From positions 68,105,261-68,169,260 of the forward strand of contig NC_134845.1 in assembly GCF_965363235.1 (NCBI RefSeq): a stretch of 64,000 nt of DNA. The letters run 5' to 3'. Shown in pieces: positions 21,781 through 35,046 of the stretch (position 1 is the first letter of the stretch; the number at the start of each line of letters is the position of its first letter). This stretch comes from Mytilus galloprovincialis (Eukaryota; Mollusca; Bivalvia; Mytilida; Mytilidae). The notes beneath the pieces are model-generated. The model saw nothing but the letters and a program-made list of their open reading frames with translations. It made no database searches and was not told the DNA's origin. The position numbers and the translations under genes were made by a program.

Positions 21781-23189
21781 TGGTTATTTAAAGTGTTGAA
21801 AACAATGAGGATGAAAACATCTGTTTTGCTGTTTACGGGTACAGTAGCTGCATGTGCAGATAAAAACTTATCGAGTCGATATCTATTGATTAAACTCATG
21901 TGATACTTAAATAGTGTTTAACTAGTTCTATTTTACCAAATTATATCACAAAAAAATAAAGAGTGTTTTTTTAATTTCAATTCTAATTTGGTGTTGCAAT
22001 ACTTTTTTCCATGTGTATATAATATTATGAGGAACTTAATAGAAAGAAGGATAAGAAGTAACCAATATCCGTTAACTTTTTTTCCGCTATATACATGATG
22101 TTCTCTCATAATGAAGTGCTTTGTACATAATTCAACATTTGGTGATTTTGTTGAACGCATCTATCAAATCGAGCTGGAGATAAAGGATACAAAAGATACA
22201 ATTAAGTCTGCCTCATATATTGAATTACATCTAGAAATTGACAATGAGGGTCGGTTGAAAACAAAACTTTTCGACAAAAGATATGATGTCAGCTTCCCAA
22301 TTATGAACTTTCCATTTCCAGCAGCGCTTGCAAACGGAGTACATGTATATGTATTCAAATTGATACGATATGTCTGGGCTTGTATTTTCTTTCATGATTT
22401 CCTTGATAAAGGGTTGCTGCTCACACGGAAGCTTTAAACCACCAATAATTGCAATCATCACTTCATACATTTTATCGACGCCATCACGAGTTGGTTGACC
22501 GTTATGAAATAATCGTTTCACAGATGATATCGGATAAGTGACTTATGTCGTAAGTACAATCTACTTCCCTTTTTACCACGAATTTGATCTACCGAATTAC
22601 ACTATTTACCTGGTTTTGAATAACATGAGCAACACGACGGGTGTCACACGTGGAGCAGAATCTGCCTACCCTCCGGAGCACCTGCGACCACCCCAAGTTT
22701 TTGTTAGGGTTTGTGTTTAGTCTTCAGTTTTCTATGTTGTGTCTTGTGTACTATTATTTGTCTGTTTATTTTCGATTTATGAGTTTGACTGTCACTCTGG
22801 TATATTTCGCCCCCCAACCTCCCCCTTTTTACAGAGCTACATCAAAGAGGATTATTCTTTAAAAAAAACCAAATTAAATTGACAGTCATGTAAAGTATTT
22901 AAACATAAATTTAAAAAGAGAAATGAGGTACAGCAGATTGTAAAAAAAAGACAACTTCCGAGCACCCACATAATGATAAAAAAAGGTTTTTTTATTTTAT
23001 AATATACCGGGGAAAAACAGAAACATTACATGCTTGTAAGATCATTTATTTTTTTATAACACAAAATTGATTACAATCAGTTAATGGAATAGTTTGCTAA
23101 CATCATTTTGAAGAGAACTAGTTTTCTCTATTAAAAACAATATTGTACATTTTCGGACAATTTTAACAGGACCAGTACATAATTCAGGT

Positions 23190-23720
23190 TACTTTTTATG
23201 AACACCTCTTGCATTTATGACTGCATGACATCTTCGTCCCACTGAATCAATAAGACGTCGAATAAATTCTTAGGATATGGTTCCTTTCCCTTAAATGTGC
23301 TGTTTGGAGCTGGGCGAGTGTTTCCGGTGGATTTTGAATATTTCTAATACGTCGTCCCAGTTAGTTCAAAATATTTACAATCGGCGATAAATCTGAAATG
23401 AATGTTGTCTATGGCAACAAACGAATACGGTTATTCTCCAGAAAGATCAATGAAATGTGAGCCCTCGAAACAACGGCGTTGTCCTGCAGAAAAACATGGT
23501 AAAAACGATGTCTTTGGAGAAACGGGAGCCAGAATGTCGTCCCTTTACCTTGTTGCATTTATGATACCAACGATGATTTTAGACTCGGTGCGTTCCTGGT
23601 TATTCCGCTCCGTACCATTATTCCGCCACCACCAAACCTAACTGTTTCCTGTACGCACAAATCAGAAAATCGTTCATTACGCCTACGGTTGACTCTGGCT
23701 CTGACGTCGCTAAATTTTTA
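23190..23720 (-). pseudogene. Second Tc1/mariner-type transposase relic (C-terminal half)
   Basis: Minus-strand frames give NERFSDLCVQ, FGGGGIMVRSGI (the GGG.MVWG motif), FLQDNA (.QQDNA.PH position), ISDLSPI (SPDLSPIEH position), GRRIRNIQNPPETLAQLQ and NLFDVLLIQWDEDVMQS (C-terminal R.L..SM..R...VI). The catalytic region is altered and the frame is broken, so it is inactive. It is a different Tc1 lineage from the relic at 20.5-21.1 kb. Confidence 0.85.
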
Positions 23721-24066
23721 ACTATGTCGCAAAATAAATATAAAAAACAATGCAATTATGGTCAGCTTTGGTTGATGCGGTCAATTTTTCTTTTAATAGG
23801 AGTCAGCCTGAGGTTTTCAAAAGTACTGAAATTTTGTTGCAAGACGGCAATAATTTGAACAAAAAAAGAGAAAATGCTGACTATCTAAATGTAGGAAGAT
23901 AAAATTTTGTATTCACAATGTGTTTTGAATTGCTGTCATATCCATTATACAATACATTTTGACATAAAATATAATGAATTATTATGCAGCTATATATATT
24001 TGCATAATGCAGTGCAACTAAGATAAGTTTTGGTTGATACGGTCAAATAATTTTGTATTTGGAACT

Positions 24067-24862
24067 AGAGGCTCTAAAGAGCCTGTGTCGCTCACCTTGG
24101 TCTATGTGAATATTAAACAAAGGACACAGATAGATTCAAGACAAAATTGTGTTTTGGTGATGGTGATGTGTTTATAGATCTTACTTAACCGAACAAACTT
24201 GCTGCTTACAATTATCTCTATCTATAATGAACTTGGCCCAGTAGTTACAGAGGAAAATGATAGTAAAAATTTACAAATTTATGAAAATTGTTAAAAATTC
24301 ACTATAAAGGCCATTACTCCTTAAGGGGTCAATTGAACATTTTGGTCATGTTGACTTATTTTTATGTCTTACTTTGCTGTACATTATTGCAGTTTACAGC
24401 TGATCTCTATCTATAGTAATATTCAAGATAATAACCAAAAAAGTCAAAATTTCCTTAAAATTACCAATTCAGGGACAGCAACCTAATAATTGTTGCCCGA
24501 TTGGTCTAAAAATGTCAGGGCAGATAGATCTTGACCTGATAAACAATTAAACCCCATGTCAGATTTGCTCTAAATGCTTTGGTTTTTGAGATATAAGCCA
24601 AAAACTGCATTTTACCACTATTTTCTTTTTAGACATGGCGGCCATCTTGTTTAGTTGGCCGGGTCACACTCACCGGACACATTTTTTATACTAGATACCC
24701 AAATGATGATTGTGGCCAAATTTGGTGAAATTTTGCCCAGTAGTTTCAGAAAAGAAGATTTTTGTAAAAGTTAACGACGACGGACGACGACGACAACGAC
24801 GACGACGGACGCAAAGTGGTGAGAAAAGCTCACTTAGTCCTTCGGGTCAGGTGAGCTAATAA
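24067..24862 (+). repeat. Bivalve repeat D (GCTCACCTTGG ... CCTTCGGGTCAGGTGAGC)
   Basis: Starts with the palindrome GGCTCTAAAGAGCC and GCTCACC (24090-24096) and ends with GGTGAGC (24850-24856) in inverted orientation. Internal landmarks are GACATGGCGGCCATCTTGTT and a GAC-rich tract at 24770-24812. About 795 bp, no ORF, probably a non-autonomous DNA element. Confidence 0.75.
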
Positions 24863-27180
24863 AAGGATTACATGCTGCTGGCACGGTGAATCGATGCTGA
24901 CAAAACTTTGTAGTCATTGTGTTTCATTATTGGCGTTATTCATTGATCTGAAATTATAACAGTAAAAAAAACGGAAGAAAAAAAACCCACCTATTACATG
25001 TCGTTCTTGTATTATGGTGAGACGCGTGTTCTGTCACAAGCTTGAAAAATACCTGCTTCTCCTCTAATGGTGATATGATGAGCCAAGTTTAATGCCAGAG
25101 GGACAACACCATTCGGAAAAAAACTGTTCCGAAATTGACAGTGGATTATTTATTTATATACTATTTCCATATACTATTTATAAACTTTCAGCGTTTTTTG
25201 GGGGTTGATTAGTTGTGGCTTGCAAAGAGTTCATTAGGAAACATTTAATCTATATTAATATATATTTACACTCAAACTAAAAATCTGGATGTCAATAGAA
25301 ATCATGAAATGTTTGATAAATTAAAAAAGTTAACCTTGCAACCAACTATGGACATTCAAAATTTGTTTTCAATTGCTTATAGTATGTAATTCTTTTCTCA
25401 TGAACAAATAGAGGCCTTACTTTGAACAGAGATTTAAATATGGTAATAAAAATATCCAGAAAATCTATCTAAAGCTTTCAAGAAACTAATTTTCGTTAAC
25501 ATGATGTAAACTGAAATTACAATCAAAGGCAATCTCTGTTCCTACACTGTCCTAGTCAGGCAGTAGAAATCCATCTCATCAATGAATCCAAAATGAACGA
25601 TTAGCAGTTGTCTATCCATAAAGAATGAATTTAGTGGGTTAATATAAATATAGAAACTATTACAAGTAACTTAATTTTATCTTCAATAATGCTTAAAATC
25701 AGATTCGATTATGGAAATGAACTTTGGAATGTTTTGTGGTAGATTATATCATACATATAACAAATATTGCATAAACACACGCAGACGAACAAAGACTGCT
25801 ATATTGTTCCGGAGCATTTGGGATAACCCTGATGGAAATGATTACGTGGGTCATTTAAAAACGGATTTAAGACTTGCATGACAAAATAATAATGAACAAC
25901 CATATGAGTCTGATTTCTCAAAGTTGTGTTTTTTATTGGCCTATATGTATTTTCTACTTATTGTGCAAGTGTGATGTATTATGATCATACATTTAGTACA
26001 GCTTTTTTTCTGTACGACCAACAGAGAAACGACAAGAGAGTTAGCTTCTGTTAAAAGCCCTTATGAGGTAATGTTTGTGAAAAAAGTTTCTATCAACTAT
26101 CATTTAAAACACCAAGAAGGAGCACACACTAGTGATTTCAAATGAGTGCGAAACATAGGTTCAACGGTTTTATCACAACAGTAACTTGACAATACAAGTT
26201 AAAACCATATGTGATGCAATTTTCGGTTATAGAAACACACATACATATATACATACATATATATTATATATGTTCATACTGGCAGTCACTCCTATGCATG
26301 TGAAAAAAAGATAAATATATGTGGCAGTTGTCGAAGTATATATATATATGTTGTATATCTTCTTAGCTTTTGATGTGTTAAAGTCTTAAAATACATGTGT
26401 AAAACTAGAGGTATATGGGCAAACCCTGACCCATGAGTTTAAACCTGATAAACGTACACACAAATACAAAACGTGTGAAATCAAGTAAGTAATGTAAACA
26501 CACACATCGAGAAGCAGACATTTCAACAATTACGTAATTGATATATTTGTTGATTTGGTCATTACCAAGATGAATAAGGCTTCATGATGTCTATTGGTTT
26601 CAGATTTTATGATGAGCGAAATATTCATTTCATTACTGTAAAATAAATAAATTCACACAATTTAACTTACATGTATTCAAAAACTGTTAATGCATTAAGT
26701 CCAGTCAGCTGCGTGACTGTCTTCTCTTCTTTAAAAAAAGTTGCTATCTGCCTTTTATGAACCATGAGATAAGGACTTACGAAGGTTGCTTTTTATAAGC
26801 CATAATTTAAAATAAAAATGAGATATTACATATCTACAATACATCGTCAGGTCGTTAGGTTGGGAATAATTGACGAAGAAGGCAATAAGATATAAATGAC
26901 AAAGAACCGATAAACATTAAAATTGACGATGAAGCAAAACAAAAGGTGTACACAGAACACTAAAAGGTAAGAAAATAACCACCAGTCACATCCGATGTGA
27001 TGCCCATTTCAAGTAAGAATTCAGAGATAAGTCCTGTATGATCACGTCAAATTATATTACGGAAGACATGGCGACATATATTTCAAATCGTAAGAGCTGA
27101 TGCAGAACAAAAGAATGTATTCATATTTTATTTTAATCAGATTTATAAATTCATATACTCCAACTAATGAATTAAAGGAA
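24863..27180. other. Intergenic DNA between the two genes' 3' sides, no gene seen
   Basis: A+T-rich with short TA/CATA-rich microsatellite patches (26235-26270, 26336-26350). I find no exon, RNA gene or element with clear ends. Confidence 0.55.
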
Positions 27181-27184
27181 CTTG

Positions 27185-27190
27185 TTTATT
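27185..27190 (-). promoter_or_regulatory. AATAAA polyadenylation signal of the Ly6-EB-FReD gene
   Basis: Minus-strand AATAAA begins 11 bases beyond the TGA stop (27202-27204) of the fibrinogen-like terminal exon. Confidence 0.5.
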
Positions 27191-27201
27191 GAATTGTACT
27201 A

Positions 27202-27434
27202 TCATGTTTCTCTTGAAATCATCATTATTGATTTGTTTACGTGTCCAATATTATAAACCCAAAACATTCTTCTGTAAAGCTGATTAAGGTCAGCGTATTC
27301 ACACATACTGTACCACCAACCACCATGCACAAGGGCTGCACAGTTCCTTGAATCTGGATCATTATCAGAATCAAATGTTGAGAATCTTTTTCCGGCCGCT
27401 TTTCCCTGACTTCCTACATTTATCAGGCTATCCC
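27202..27434 (-). CDS. FReD exon 4 (C-terminal, with calcium-site loop) and stop
   Basis: Acceptor TTTTTCAG; phase 1 in; TGA at 27202-27204. It encodes GDSLINVGSQGKAAGKRF, then STFDSDNDPDSRNCA (the DxDND loop binds calcium in FReDs), then ALVHGGWWYSMCEYADLN (the WW...C.....LN signature), and ends FWVYNIGHVNKSIMMISRET. The two cysteines expected in this part are present. The end is close to the usual family length. Confidence 0.93.
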
Positions 27435-29183
27435 CTGAAAAACCACAAATGATAGTTAAGGAATGACTGTAATAATTCTATGAAGAAATAACAAAAACAA
27501 TGTGGTCCACATTGAATAATGCGTGTAGCGGATATATTAGCAGTGTGAAACACATTTGTATGTCATTCCAAATAGTGGAGTGGCATATCGGGAAAAGTAC
27601 CTTATTTAAGGCGTTTAGTGGACCCAAATATCTCACGGCTGAAAATTCACATGAATAAAGGCAACATGAAAACTTTATACTTTCATTTTAGCCCTGTCGT
27701 AGGGATTTTTGCGGTGCTGTGTTTTGTAAAATCGCGTTAAAGTGTGATTTTCTGATTTTTTTCTTTTCCATTTTCAAACACAGGAACGCCTATTATAAAT
27801 TCCCGAATGAAGATATCTTAAACAAATTCGTATCAGATGAAAAAGTGATGTATCAGGTTTTTTTTCCATCAAATTTTAATATATGAACATATGAATTGAG
27901 TGAATTGGACGATTTCAAATGTATGTAACATTTTTTTTACTCTTACCGTCTGTCAAAGTATATTACTTTTCTTATTTATATATCATCAATAGTTAATTTT
28001 CACAAAAATAGTGGAACAACCAATACTTATAAAGTTTGGATATATAAAATTTGATAGAACATATAAATCAACTTTTACAAGCATGACAAGCATTTTATAA
28101 AACTTATCGTATAGCAGTCTTACTACTTAATTTTCACCTCAATAAGTAATGTAACGTTCCCCTTTCCTATTTTCTCCTGTCATATGAAATGCAATGAATT
28201 TAATATGCTCTTTCAAAACTATTGATTTAAAAAAGAATATGTATTTATATCAATAGTTTTGGCTTTGTGCTTGAATAAAAAGGCTAATTTTAAACCACAT
28301 TGGAACACATCCGAAAAATTCCGGAACATTATTGTAAGTGTTAACTCCATTAAATAAGAACAAGTAAAGTAGCTTAGCCTTAGATCGTGTTATTAAGCCT
28401 TTACATGTCCAAGAAGATTTTATTATCATGCATTTGAATTAGTGAAACAAAAACATGTGTGTGACGATGAATCAACTTTCGTTATAACACGCTTAATGGC
28501 ATTTCAATGACTGGTATAAAATCTCTATTCTGGAGAAAAAATCAGACAACAAGCTAAGCAATCCATACATGTCGAGTCATTTGAGCGTGCCGATATTGTT
28601 TCAAATGACGCAAATTATCATGCAGTGCATCCAGTGGTGAGTTACTCTTCATAAATAACTTAAAGGAAAAGCCGCTTCAACATTCAGCATGCACTGTTAA
28701 CAACTTGATGAAATTAAAAATTAATTTGCTTCTGATGCTTCAAATTAATCGGGGCATGACGTTGCTTTTCAAATACTAATAGAAAGTCTACATGACGAAA
28801 TGCTTGCGAAAGAAAGACAAATTATGTTCGTTGTCGTATAGTTTGCCAGTTACATTTGTTTACAGATATTACAGATATTACATTTTACAAATTTGAAAAG
28901 CTGTTTTGAAATTTCAAATTATTTCTATCTTTACAATGTATTCCAACCTCTCTGATAAATATTTTGACTGGTTAGAAGTTGATAATTATTTTCAAATGAA
29001 TAATGATTACAATGCATTATCATTTAATACTAAACGGAAATGTATACTTTAGCTGAGTGTGTGATGTTCCTTTTTGAAAAACCAGTACACCCTTGATCAG
29101 ATAGATGGTATTGGTATTGTCCAAAATCTTTATGTAAAATGGTACAACAGTTATTGAGATTTGGCTAATGACTTCTTTAAAAC
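27435..29183. other. Intron of the FReD gene, no feature seen
   Basis: A+T-rich; no recognisable element or exon. Confidence 0.5.
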
Positions 29184-29517
29184 AATAAAAATAAAAATGT
29201 GGTATGATTGCCAATTAGACAAATCTCCAGAAATTACACATACATTTACAATTATAGATCACAGTACGGCCTTTAACAAGAAGCAAAGCCCTTATCGCAT
29301 AGTCAGCAATAAAGAGACCGAATTTACAAATGTAAAACAATTCAAACGAAATCAAAACGGCCTAATGAATGTACAAAATTATAAACGAATAAAAAAATGT
29401 AACAGCAACAAATAACAGGCTCCTGACTTGGGACAGCCACATACAGAATGTGACGAGGTTAAACATGTCAGCGGGCGCCAAACCCGCCCCTTATATCGGA
29501 CATTGGTGTATATAAAA
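29184..29517 (+). repeat. Mussel SINE/MITE-like repeat A, forward copy
   Basis: Starts AAAAATGTGGTATGATTGCC, continues through GATCACAGTACGGCCTTTAA and CAGGCTCCTGACTTGGGACA, and ends near CCCGCCCCTTATATCGG. The 84-residue frame inside is repeat-derived. Confidence 0.8.
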
Positions 29518-29518
29518 G

Positions 29519-29650
29519 AAGATGTGGTATGATTGCCAATTAATGGAACAACTCTTTATAAGAGACCAAATGACACAGATATGTACAACTATAGATTACC
29601 GCACGACGTTCAACAATGAGCAAATCCCATACCACAGTCAGCTATTAAAG
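29519..29650 (+). repeat. Mussel repeat A, second partial copy directly adjacent
   Basis: AAGATGTGGTATGATTGCCA restarts immediately after the first copy, in the same orientation, and stops near CAGCTATTAAAGGCG. Confidence 0.8.
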
Positions 29651-30390
29651 GCGTCAAAGGGACAATCAGGTTTATTTCAAATGGTGGTAGATCCAAATTG
29701 TTCTTCAAGTCATTGAATGCAGATCAATTAGAGATTGTAAGAAATTTCTTTGTGCACCTGAAAATAAACATGGGTTGATAAGATTTGTTTGTACGTTGTA
29801 ATTGTGCAATATCGCACTACAATGATTTTGATTTGCAAGAACATGATGAAATATTTCTAGCGAGATCTTTTCAAAATCTATAGACTGTGATGCAGTTTTA
29901 TTTAGGATATGTAAGGGACTGAAGAGGCAGATATACGAATTATTATGTGCCTCTTTTTTCCAATAAACAAAAATTGAAAAGTTATTCCAGGGGTTGCTTC
30001 ATATTAAAATCATGACAGTTACGTCGTATTTCTAATAAGGTCGTCTCTTAGATGTCAAACATGATGAATTGTGATTTTAGACTGGAGGCGTATCTTCAAC
30101 CAAGACAGTGTTTACCTATTCACCATATGCACTTTGTTAAAAGTTATTGGACCCCCTGATGTCTGGCACACTTACAGCAGCTCGCGCTCTAACAGGATTC
30201 GACACGTCTTCTCTTAGCGAAATTGAAAAAGGAAGACGATACAAGGGGTCGGGAAAAAATGCCTGTATCAAAATTTGTCAATCAAGCTGGTTTTCATATT
30301 GACAAATATGTTGCAGTGAAAATCGATTCACCGGGAATTAAAATGACCCTAGAAGAAATGGTCAATCTGTACATGGTGAACTGAATAAAC
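29640..30390 (+). pseudogene. Possible decayed mobile-element ORF
   Basis: Two open stretches look coding-like: FISNGGRSKLFFKSLNADQL followed by EIVRNFFVHLKI (29650-29780), and ARALTGFDTSSLSEIEKG (about 30178-30230). ALTG.DT motifs occur in uncharacterised ORFs of animal transposons as I remember them. I cannot identify the family, and stops separate the stretches. Confidence 0.3.
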
Positions 30391-30605
30391 TTATAAGTAT
30401 TGTCGGCGCCATACAATGACATCCACTTTTTTTCTAGTATTCCATCACTTCATCAAATCGATGTGCATCTTGATGTCTAGTGTTATTGTATTATGAGTAT
30501 ACATAGACAGCAACTTTTGAGGCATAATACTACTGTGAATCGTGTTTGTTTGTAGTTCACATACATATATCGGGCTTTCATGTCTGTTGTATATTCCATT
30601 GTTCA

Positions 30606-30842
30606 TAGATATAAGAAGATATAGTATGAGTTCCAATGAGATAACTCTCAATTCAGGTCCTAATTTGTCAAAGTTCACCATTATAGGTCAAAGTACGGTC
30701 TTCAAAACGGAGCCTTGGCTCACACCTGAACAGTTAGAGCTCCAAAAATGACTAATATAAAACCATTGCAACGGTTTAATCTATATAAAAAACTATAAAC
30801 ATTTATGAACCACATCAACAAACGACAACCATGTATGTCGGA
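30606..30842 (+). repeat. Mussel SINE/MITE-like repeat B, forward copy
   Basis: ATAAGAAGATATAGTATGAG, CCAATGAGATAACTCTC, GGAGCCTTGGCTCACACCTG and ACAAACGACAACCATG match the reverse complements of copies at 10.7 and 21.2 kb. Confidence 0.75.
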
Positions 30843-33600
30843 TGTTTAATAACAAAAAAGGGGGACACATCATCTCAATGTAGTATTGGTCTAGTACTGA
30901 TTTATTTATTAACATAAAAAAACTTAATATACTATAGTCTCATGAACATTAAGACTAATTTTTATAGTTCTAACATCTTTTTAAGTTAAAATAATCAGCC
31001 AAAAGTTTCATCTTTTTTTCATAACACCATGGACCGTGTGTTAACTTCACAGTTTTTATTTCTCCTCTGTTAACGTTCTTAATGACATTTTAACTCAACG
31101 TTCCCAAAAATATCTTTATATCTGGCCATATATTATTACATAGCTAAATCTTAATTATGAATATTTTTGTCGATAATTTCCGTAGATAAAGATATTTGTT
31201 TCATTTTCTTACATGTTGCAAGCGAGGGTATGTATCACTAGTCTCTGATAATCAGACATAAATATGTTTAGCTATACTTTTGGAGCATTCCTAGCGCATG
31301 CTTCCATTGAAAAAAATTCTCGGATAGCACGGGAGACTACTCAGAAATTGTCCACAATGTCTAAAATTTGCGATTTTCTAAAAAATCCCCCCTTTTGACC
31401 TGTGACTGCAGTTTTCAAAAATCTGCACCACTTTGGCACTCTACGACATGCCTTAATCAAGGATATTATATGTATCTACAAAATAGGACCAACATTAGCC
31501 GTGAGGTATTTCGGTCCATTAAATTTTCAAATTTACCTTATTCATGTTATTTGTCACCATACTAATAGACAGAAAAAAATACAATCTTTCCTTGTAATTT
31601 AAATATAAATTCCATTTTTATGGAGTACACCATTAAAAAAAAACGTTTGTGACATCATGGTCACATGCCAAAGTTACGTCTATGAGCTGATAAACAGTTT
31701 ATAGCAGCCAATCAGAAAAAAATAATTAATTTATTTAATTGTAGTCTCAATAGTAAACTTTTTCCCTTCGCTTATACATATTATATTTCAAGTATTGAAC
31801 TTTCATACCTCTAAAAAATGTGACTATTTTTCAGAGTATTCAAGGTTTGTTTTTCGTTCAGTGGTACATATTTCAAATATGTTCAGGACGAAATAAATGA
31901 ACATGAATATGATATATAAAAGATAGCTTCAAAAAATTAAGAGTCCGCAATTTAAGATGGAAATTTGACTGACACTTGAAAATAAGAATTTGTCGGAAAC
32001 GAAAAAAAATTGTCTTACAGCAGGCCTTCAACATACCCCTCAAATAGTTCTTGCAAAGACCGATGCAGTTTTGTCATACGAAACATCTGTCATTATCTCA
32101 TTATTCTTGCCGGAACTTGCTGAATACTAGTAGTTGTTCATCAATTTTTGACCAAGCAGATGTTCAACTTTTGGTTGTACTGTGGGTTGTATAAAACTAA
32201 TTTGAACATATCACTACACCCAAGGTAACATTAGGTTAAAAAAACAAAAAATGTCAAGGTGTTTTAGTGGTTACAAATAAGTTGTAAATGGTCTAAGTTC
32301 AAATAAAAAAAAAATGTGCATGTTCTATTACATGTATAGATAATGTCGAACACACTTATTTATTATGAAAGGTTTTTGATATATTAATTTATACAATATA
32401 CTTGTCTGTCAGAAACATTGTGCTGTGTGCTATTGTTGATCTAATCAAAACAATTATCAAATATGTTGTAGAGTTAAACTGTATTTACGTGAGTTTCACA
32501 AATGAGCTTGTTTCAGGTTAGATTCATGTAAAATTTACGTGGCAAAATTTGTCAGTGTTATGCAAATAAATTCTGAATCGTCGAATTTGCTTCACAAAGT
32601 GAAAGCGAAGATGCTGTCTGTGTGTTTGAATCCCTTTAAGGTCACACTATAGAGTGATATGGGAAAATGTAATTCTTATATTTTCCTATTTGCATGCTGT
32701 ATTTTTACACTATACTTTTCTGTTCAATCTGCATTAAACCTACATTTTTACATTAACATAATTTAGGCGTAGTTTGTGTATTTTTATAATCTGGTTGTGT
32801 TCGTTTTGTCCTCTTTCTGTAAATATATATTAATAGCAAATAATGTTACTACGTGTATCTATTTATTTTCGGATTATTTTTTTTACATTTTCTGAAATCC
32901 TAAAACTAGTTCACCAAACAACGTAATGACAGGTACTCCTAATATCACCTGCTAAGCGTTAGCATGTTATCTGTTTTGAATATCGTATTGATAGTTGCAT
33001 GTCTGATTCAAACCTGTATATCACTATTATATTTGACGTAAATCATCATGATATTAGCAAAACATTTCAGTAGTTACGGTCAAATAAATGATGGATAAAC
33101 AAATAATTTTGTATCGATTACTTTAACTTTAACATTTATCCTTGACTTGCTTAGTTTTAAACTTACCATTTGCCTTTTGTCTGTTTTATTTCTCTTAAAA
33201 GATATTGATTTGTCATCTTATCATCATGAAAAAGCAAAACCAGAGAGTTTTTTTTCAACTTTTGATGATTCTTACAACGGTCTGATTTTCGTTCTTTCGT
33301 TTCAATTGGGTACAATATTTTCAAACCTTAGTAATAATTTCTCGGGAATGGTGTTTGATACTATTCAAGATCAAGGAAACCAATGCCTTTCAAATATATA
33401 TATAAAAGACAAATGACCTAGATGCTGATATTATATCCGGCGAAAATGGGTTTATCTTTGAAAACTTTGAAACAAAAAGTGATACGTGTTGAAAAACTGC
33501 AATTAGTTAACAGAGTAGACGGTCATTTAAATAACACAAGACATCATGCTTTAAAAAACATTTTTTTCATCAGCACTTGTTAATCATAGAATAATTATTA
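30843..33600. other. Intron of the FReD gene, no feature seen
   Basis: Several short frames (31368-31602, 33147-33416) lack recognisable motifs or splice context and are not called. Confidence 0.5.
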
Positions 33601-33601
33601 C

Positions 33602-33766
33602 CGGCTGTTCCACTGTAGCCATTTACTGTGAGTAAATATTTGTTAGCCTCATTTCCAATGCTAAAAGTTGAGTAATCTGCATACTTGTTGGTACCATTAG
33701 CCTTCCATAGCTGGAAGCGGATTTTGTGTCGACCATTAGACGAAATAAGATGAATATATTCATTTC
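33602..33766 (-). CDS. FReD exon 3
   Basis: 165 bp, phase 1 in and out, acceptor CAATAG and donor GCCG|GTAATA. It encodes GNEYIHLISSNGRHKIRFQL, then NKYADYSTFSIGNEANKYLL and TVNGYSGTAG. This is the canonical G...IH.LT..G.Y.LR......Y..F.IG.E...Y.L.V.GYSG.AGD segment. Confidence 0.93.
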
Positions 33767-33904
33767 CTATTGAAGCAAAAAGTGGTGAATATAATCATTT
33801 ACTACATGACGTACGTAAAAATTACGGACATAGTGTGCTGCTGTTACAGTAGACACCCAATAGTGTACGTATTATATGTCGACATACGTTTTAGCTGTAA
33901 ATAA

Positions 33905-34005
33905 AGGCAAGAGTAGTATACTGCTGTTCGAAAGTCATAAATCGATTGAGTCCGGATTACACACTAAAACCGAGGGAAACACATCAACTATGAAAGGCAA
34001 ACAAT
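33905..34005 (+). repeat. Mussel repeat I (CGAGGGAAACACA), short copy
   Basis: TACTGCTGTTCGAAAGTCAT, ATCGATTGAGTCCGGATTAC and ACCGAGGGAAACACATCAAC match the longer copy at 56018-56270. Intronic. Confidence 0.6.
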
Positions 34006-34476
34006 GATTAAAATATATGTAATTCAAAGCTCATAGGTCTGTAACATAAAGTTCAAATTTAAAACTTTAATGGACCTCGTGGTTTTTTTTCGATTAAGTT
34101 TTGAATATTGATATAAAACTGCCGTAAAGTTTAAAAAAAAATGTGCACAATTTTTAACTTTGTAGATAAATAACAGAAAAAAGACTACAATGTTATCTTG
34201 TTTTACATTTATAACAATAAATGCACAGTCATCATGCATGATTCGAAGTGTTGTAGATTTGGAATGATGTTAAGGAATTGATACCCCGGTTTTTCAGAAT
34301 ATACGAAAATTACCAAACAAAATTAATGTATATGAGCACAATTTCATGTGATATATTTTTTAGAGTATCAAAGGCAACATATATCACTCGAGTAAAATTT
34401 AAGCATCATGTATTGTTTTATTTTCTTCTCCAAAAGATAATAACTTCTTAACTACACTGTAAGTACTTAAACTTAC

Positions 34477-34573
34477 CTAGCCAATATTCGCCATTTACGT
34501 TACCAAATCCACTTTTATAGCTTGTCCAATTTCTAGTAAAGTTAACTGATCCGTTAAACCTTCTTTGAATTAC
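34477..34573 (-). CDS. FReD exon 2
   Basis: 97 bp, phase 0 in and 1 out, acceptor GTCCTAG and donor CTAG|GTAAGT. It encodes [20 protein letters not shown], then [13 protein letters not shown]. This is the classic FReD W.VIQRR.DGSV.F.R.W..Y..GFG...GE.WLG motif. N-F-T and N-W-T are potential N-glycosylation sites. Confidence 0.95.
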
Positions 34574-35046
34574 CTAGGACAGTATATTGAATAAAATAAA
34601 TGGTTATCAATATACTTATCTTCGCAGTAATTTTAAAAGTGTATGTTGAAAAGGCAATGCAAAATAAAACAAAAGTCAGAGCAACTAGACAAGTTCTGTT
34701 CAAATTCTGTTTTTAGCAGATATAGCCGTGAACAGCATACTTTGTGCCCTTGTGTTACGTTCTCGCTCCTATTCGGAGAAAACAGGTCTGCCAAATATCC
34801 ACTTTACTTATTGAATATCATTTTGTGAGTTAACACAAAAGTTAAACACATCTCACATAATACATTCATTAGTTTACATTAGATCTATAAACAGTTTTAT
34901 CGCTATTTTGTGCAATTTTCCTTTGATCTTTTTTGTGCTAATTTTTCATATCATGCTACTCGCTTGAGATAGAAAATTATCGCTAGAAACTAAAAAGGCA
35001 TGTGACGTTGCTAATGAAATTGATAACGTCGTCATAGGTAAAACAG

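Larger units (their letters stand above)
19660..22860 (+). mobile_element. Reverse-transcriptase retroelement (probably Penelope-like) split by nested insertions
   Basis: The first part (19660-20130) gives FDFATLYTSIP and then, in a frame from 19912, SNKQFSKTGIIKMLDFLIDN and RVFQQTVGIP, the RT segment that precedes the catalytic YxDD. The second part (22111-22437) resumes with FGDFVERIYQIELEIKDTKD, then IELHLEID and DFLDKGLLLTRKL. The 3' tail follows to about 22860 (GTATATTTCGCCCCCC). The YxDD stretch is absent between the parts. About 2 kb separates them: a Tc1-like relic plus repeats B and E. The element carries several disablements and is inactive. The same tail appears at 39.04-39.36 and 39.56-39.90 kb. 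Confidence 0.7.

Noticed and set aside
22164-22521. Minus-strand frames over the RT fragment
   Set aside because: Shadows of the plus-strand RT sequence at 22111-22437.
26220-26350. TA/CATA-rich patches considered as a regulatory or MAR element
   Set aside because: Short microsatellite DNA without further structure, common in this A+T-rich genome.
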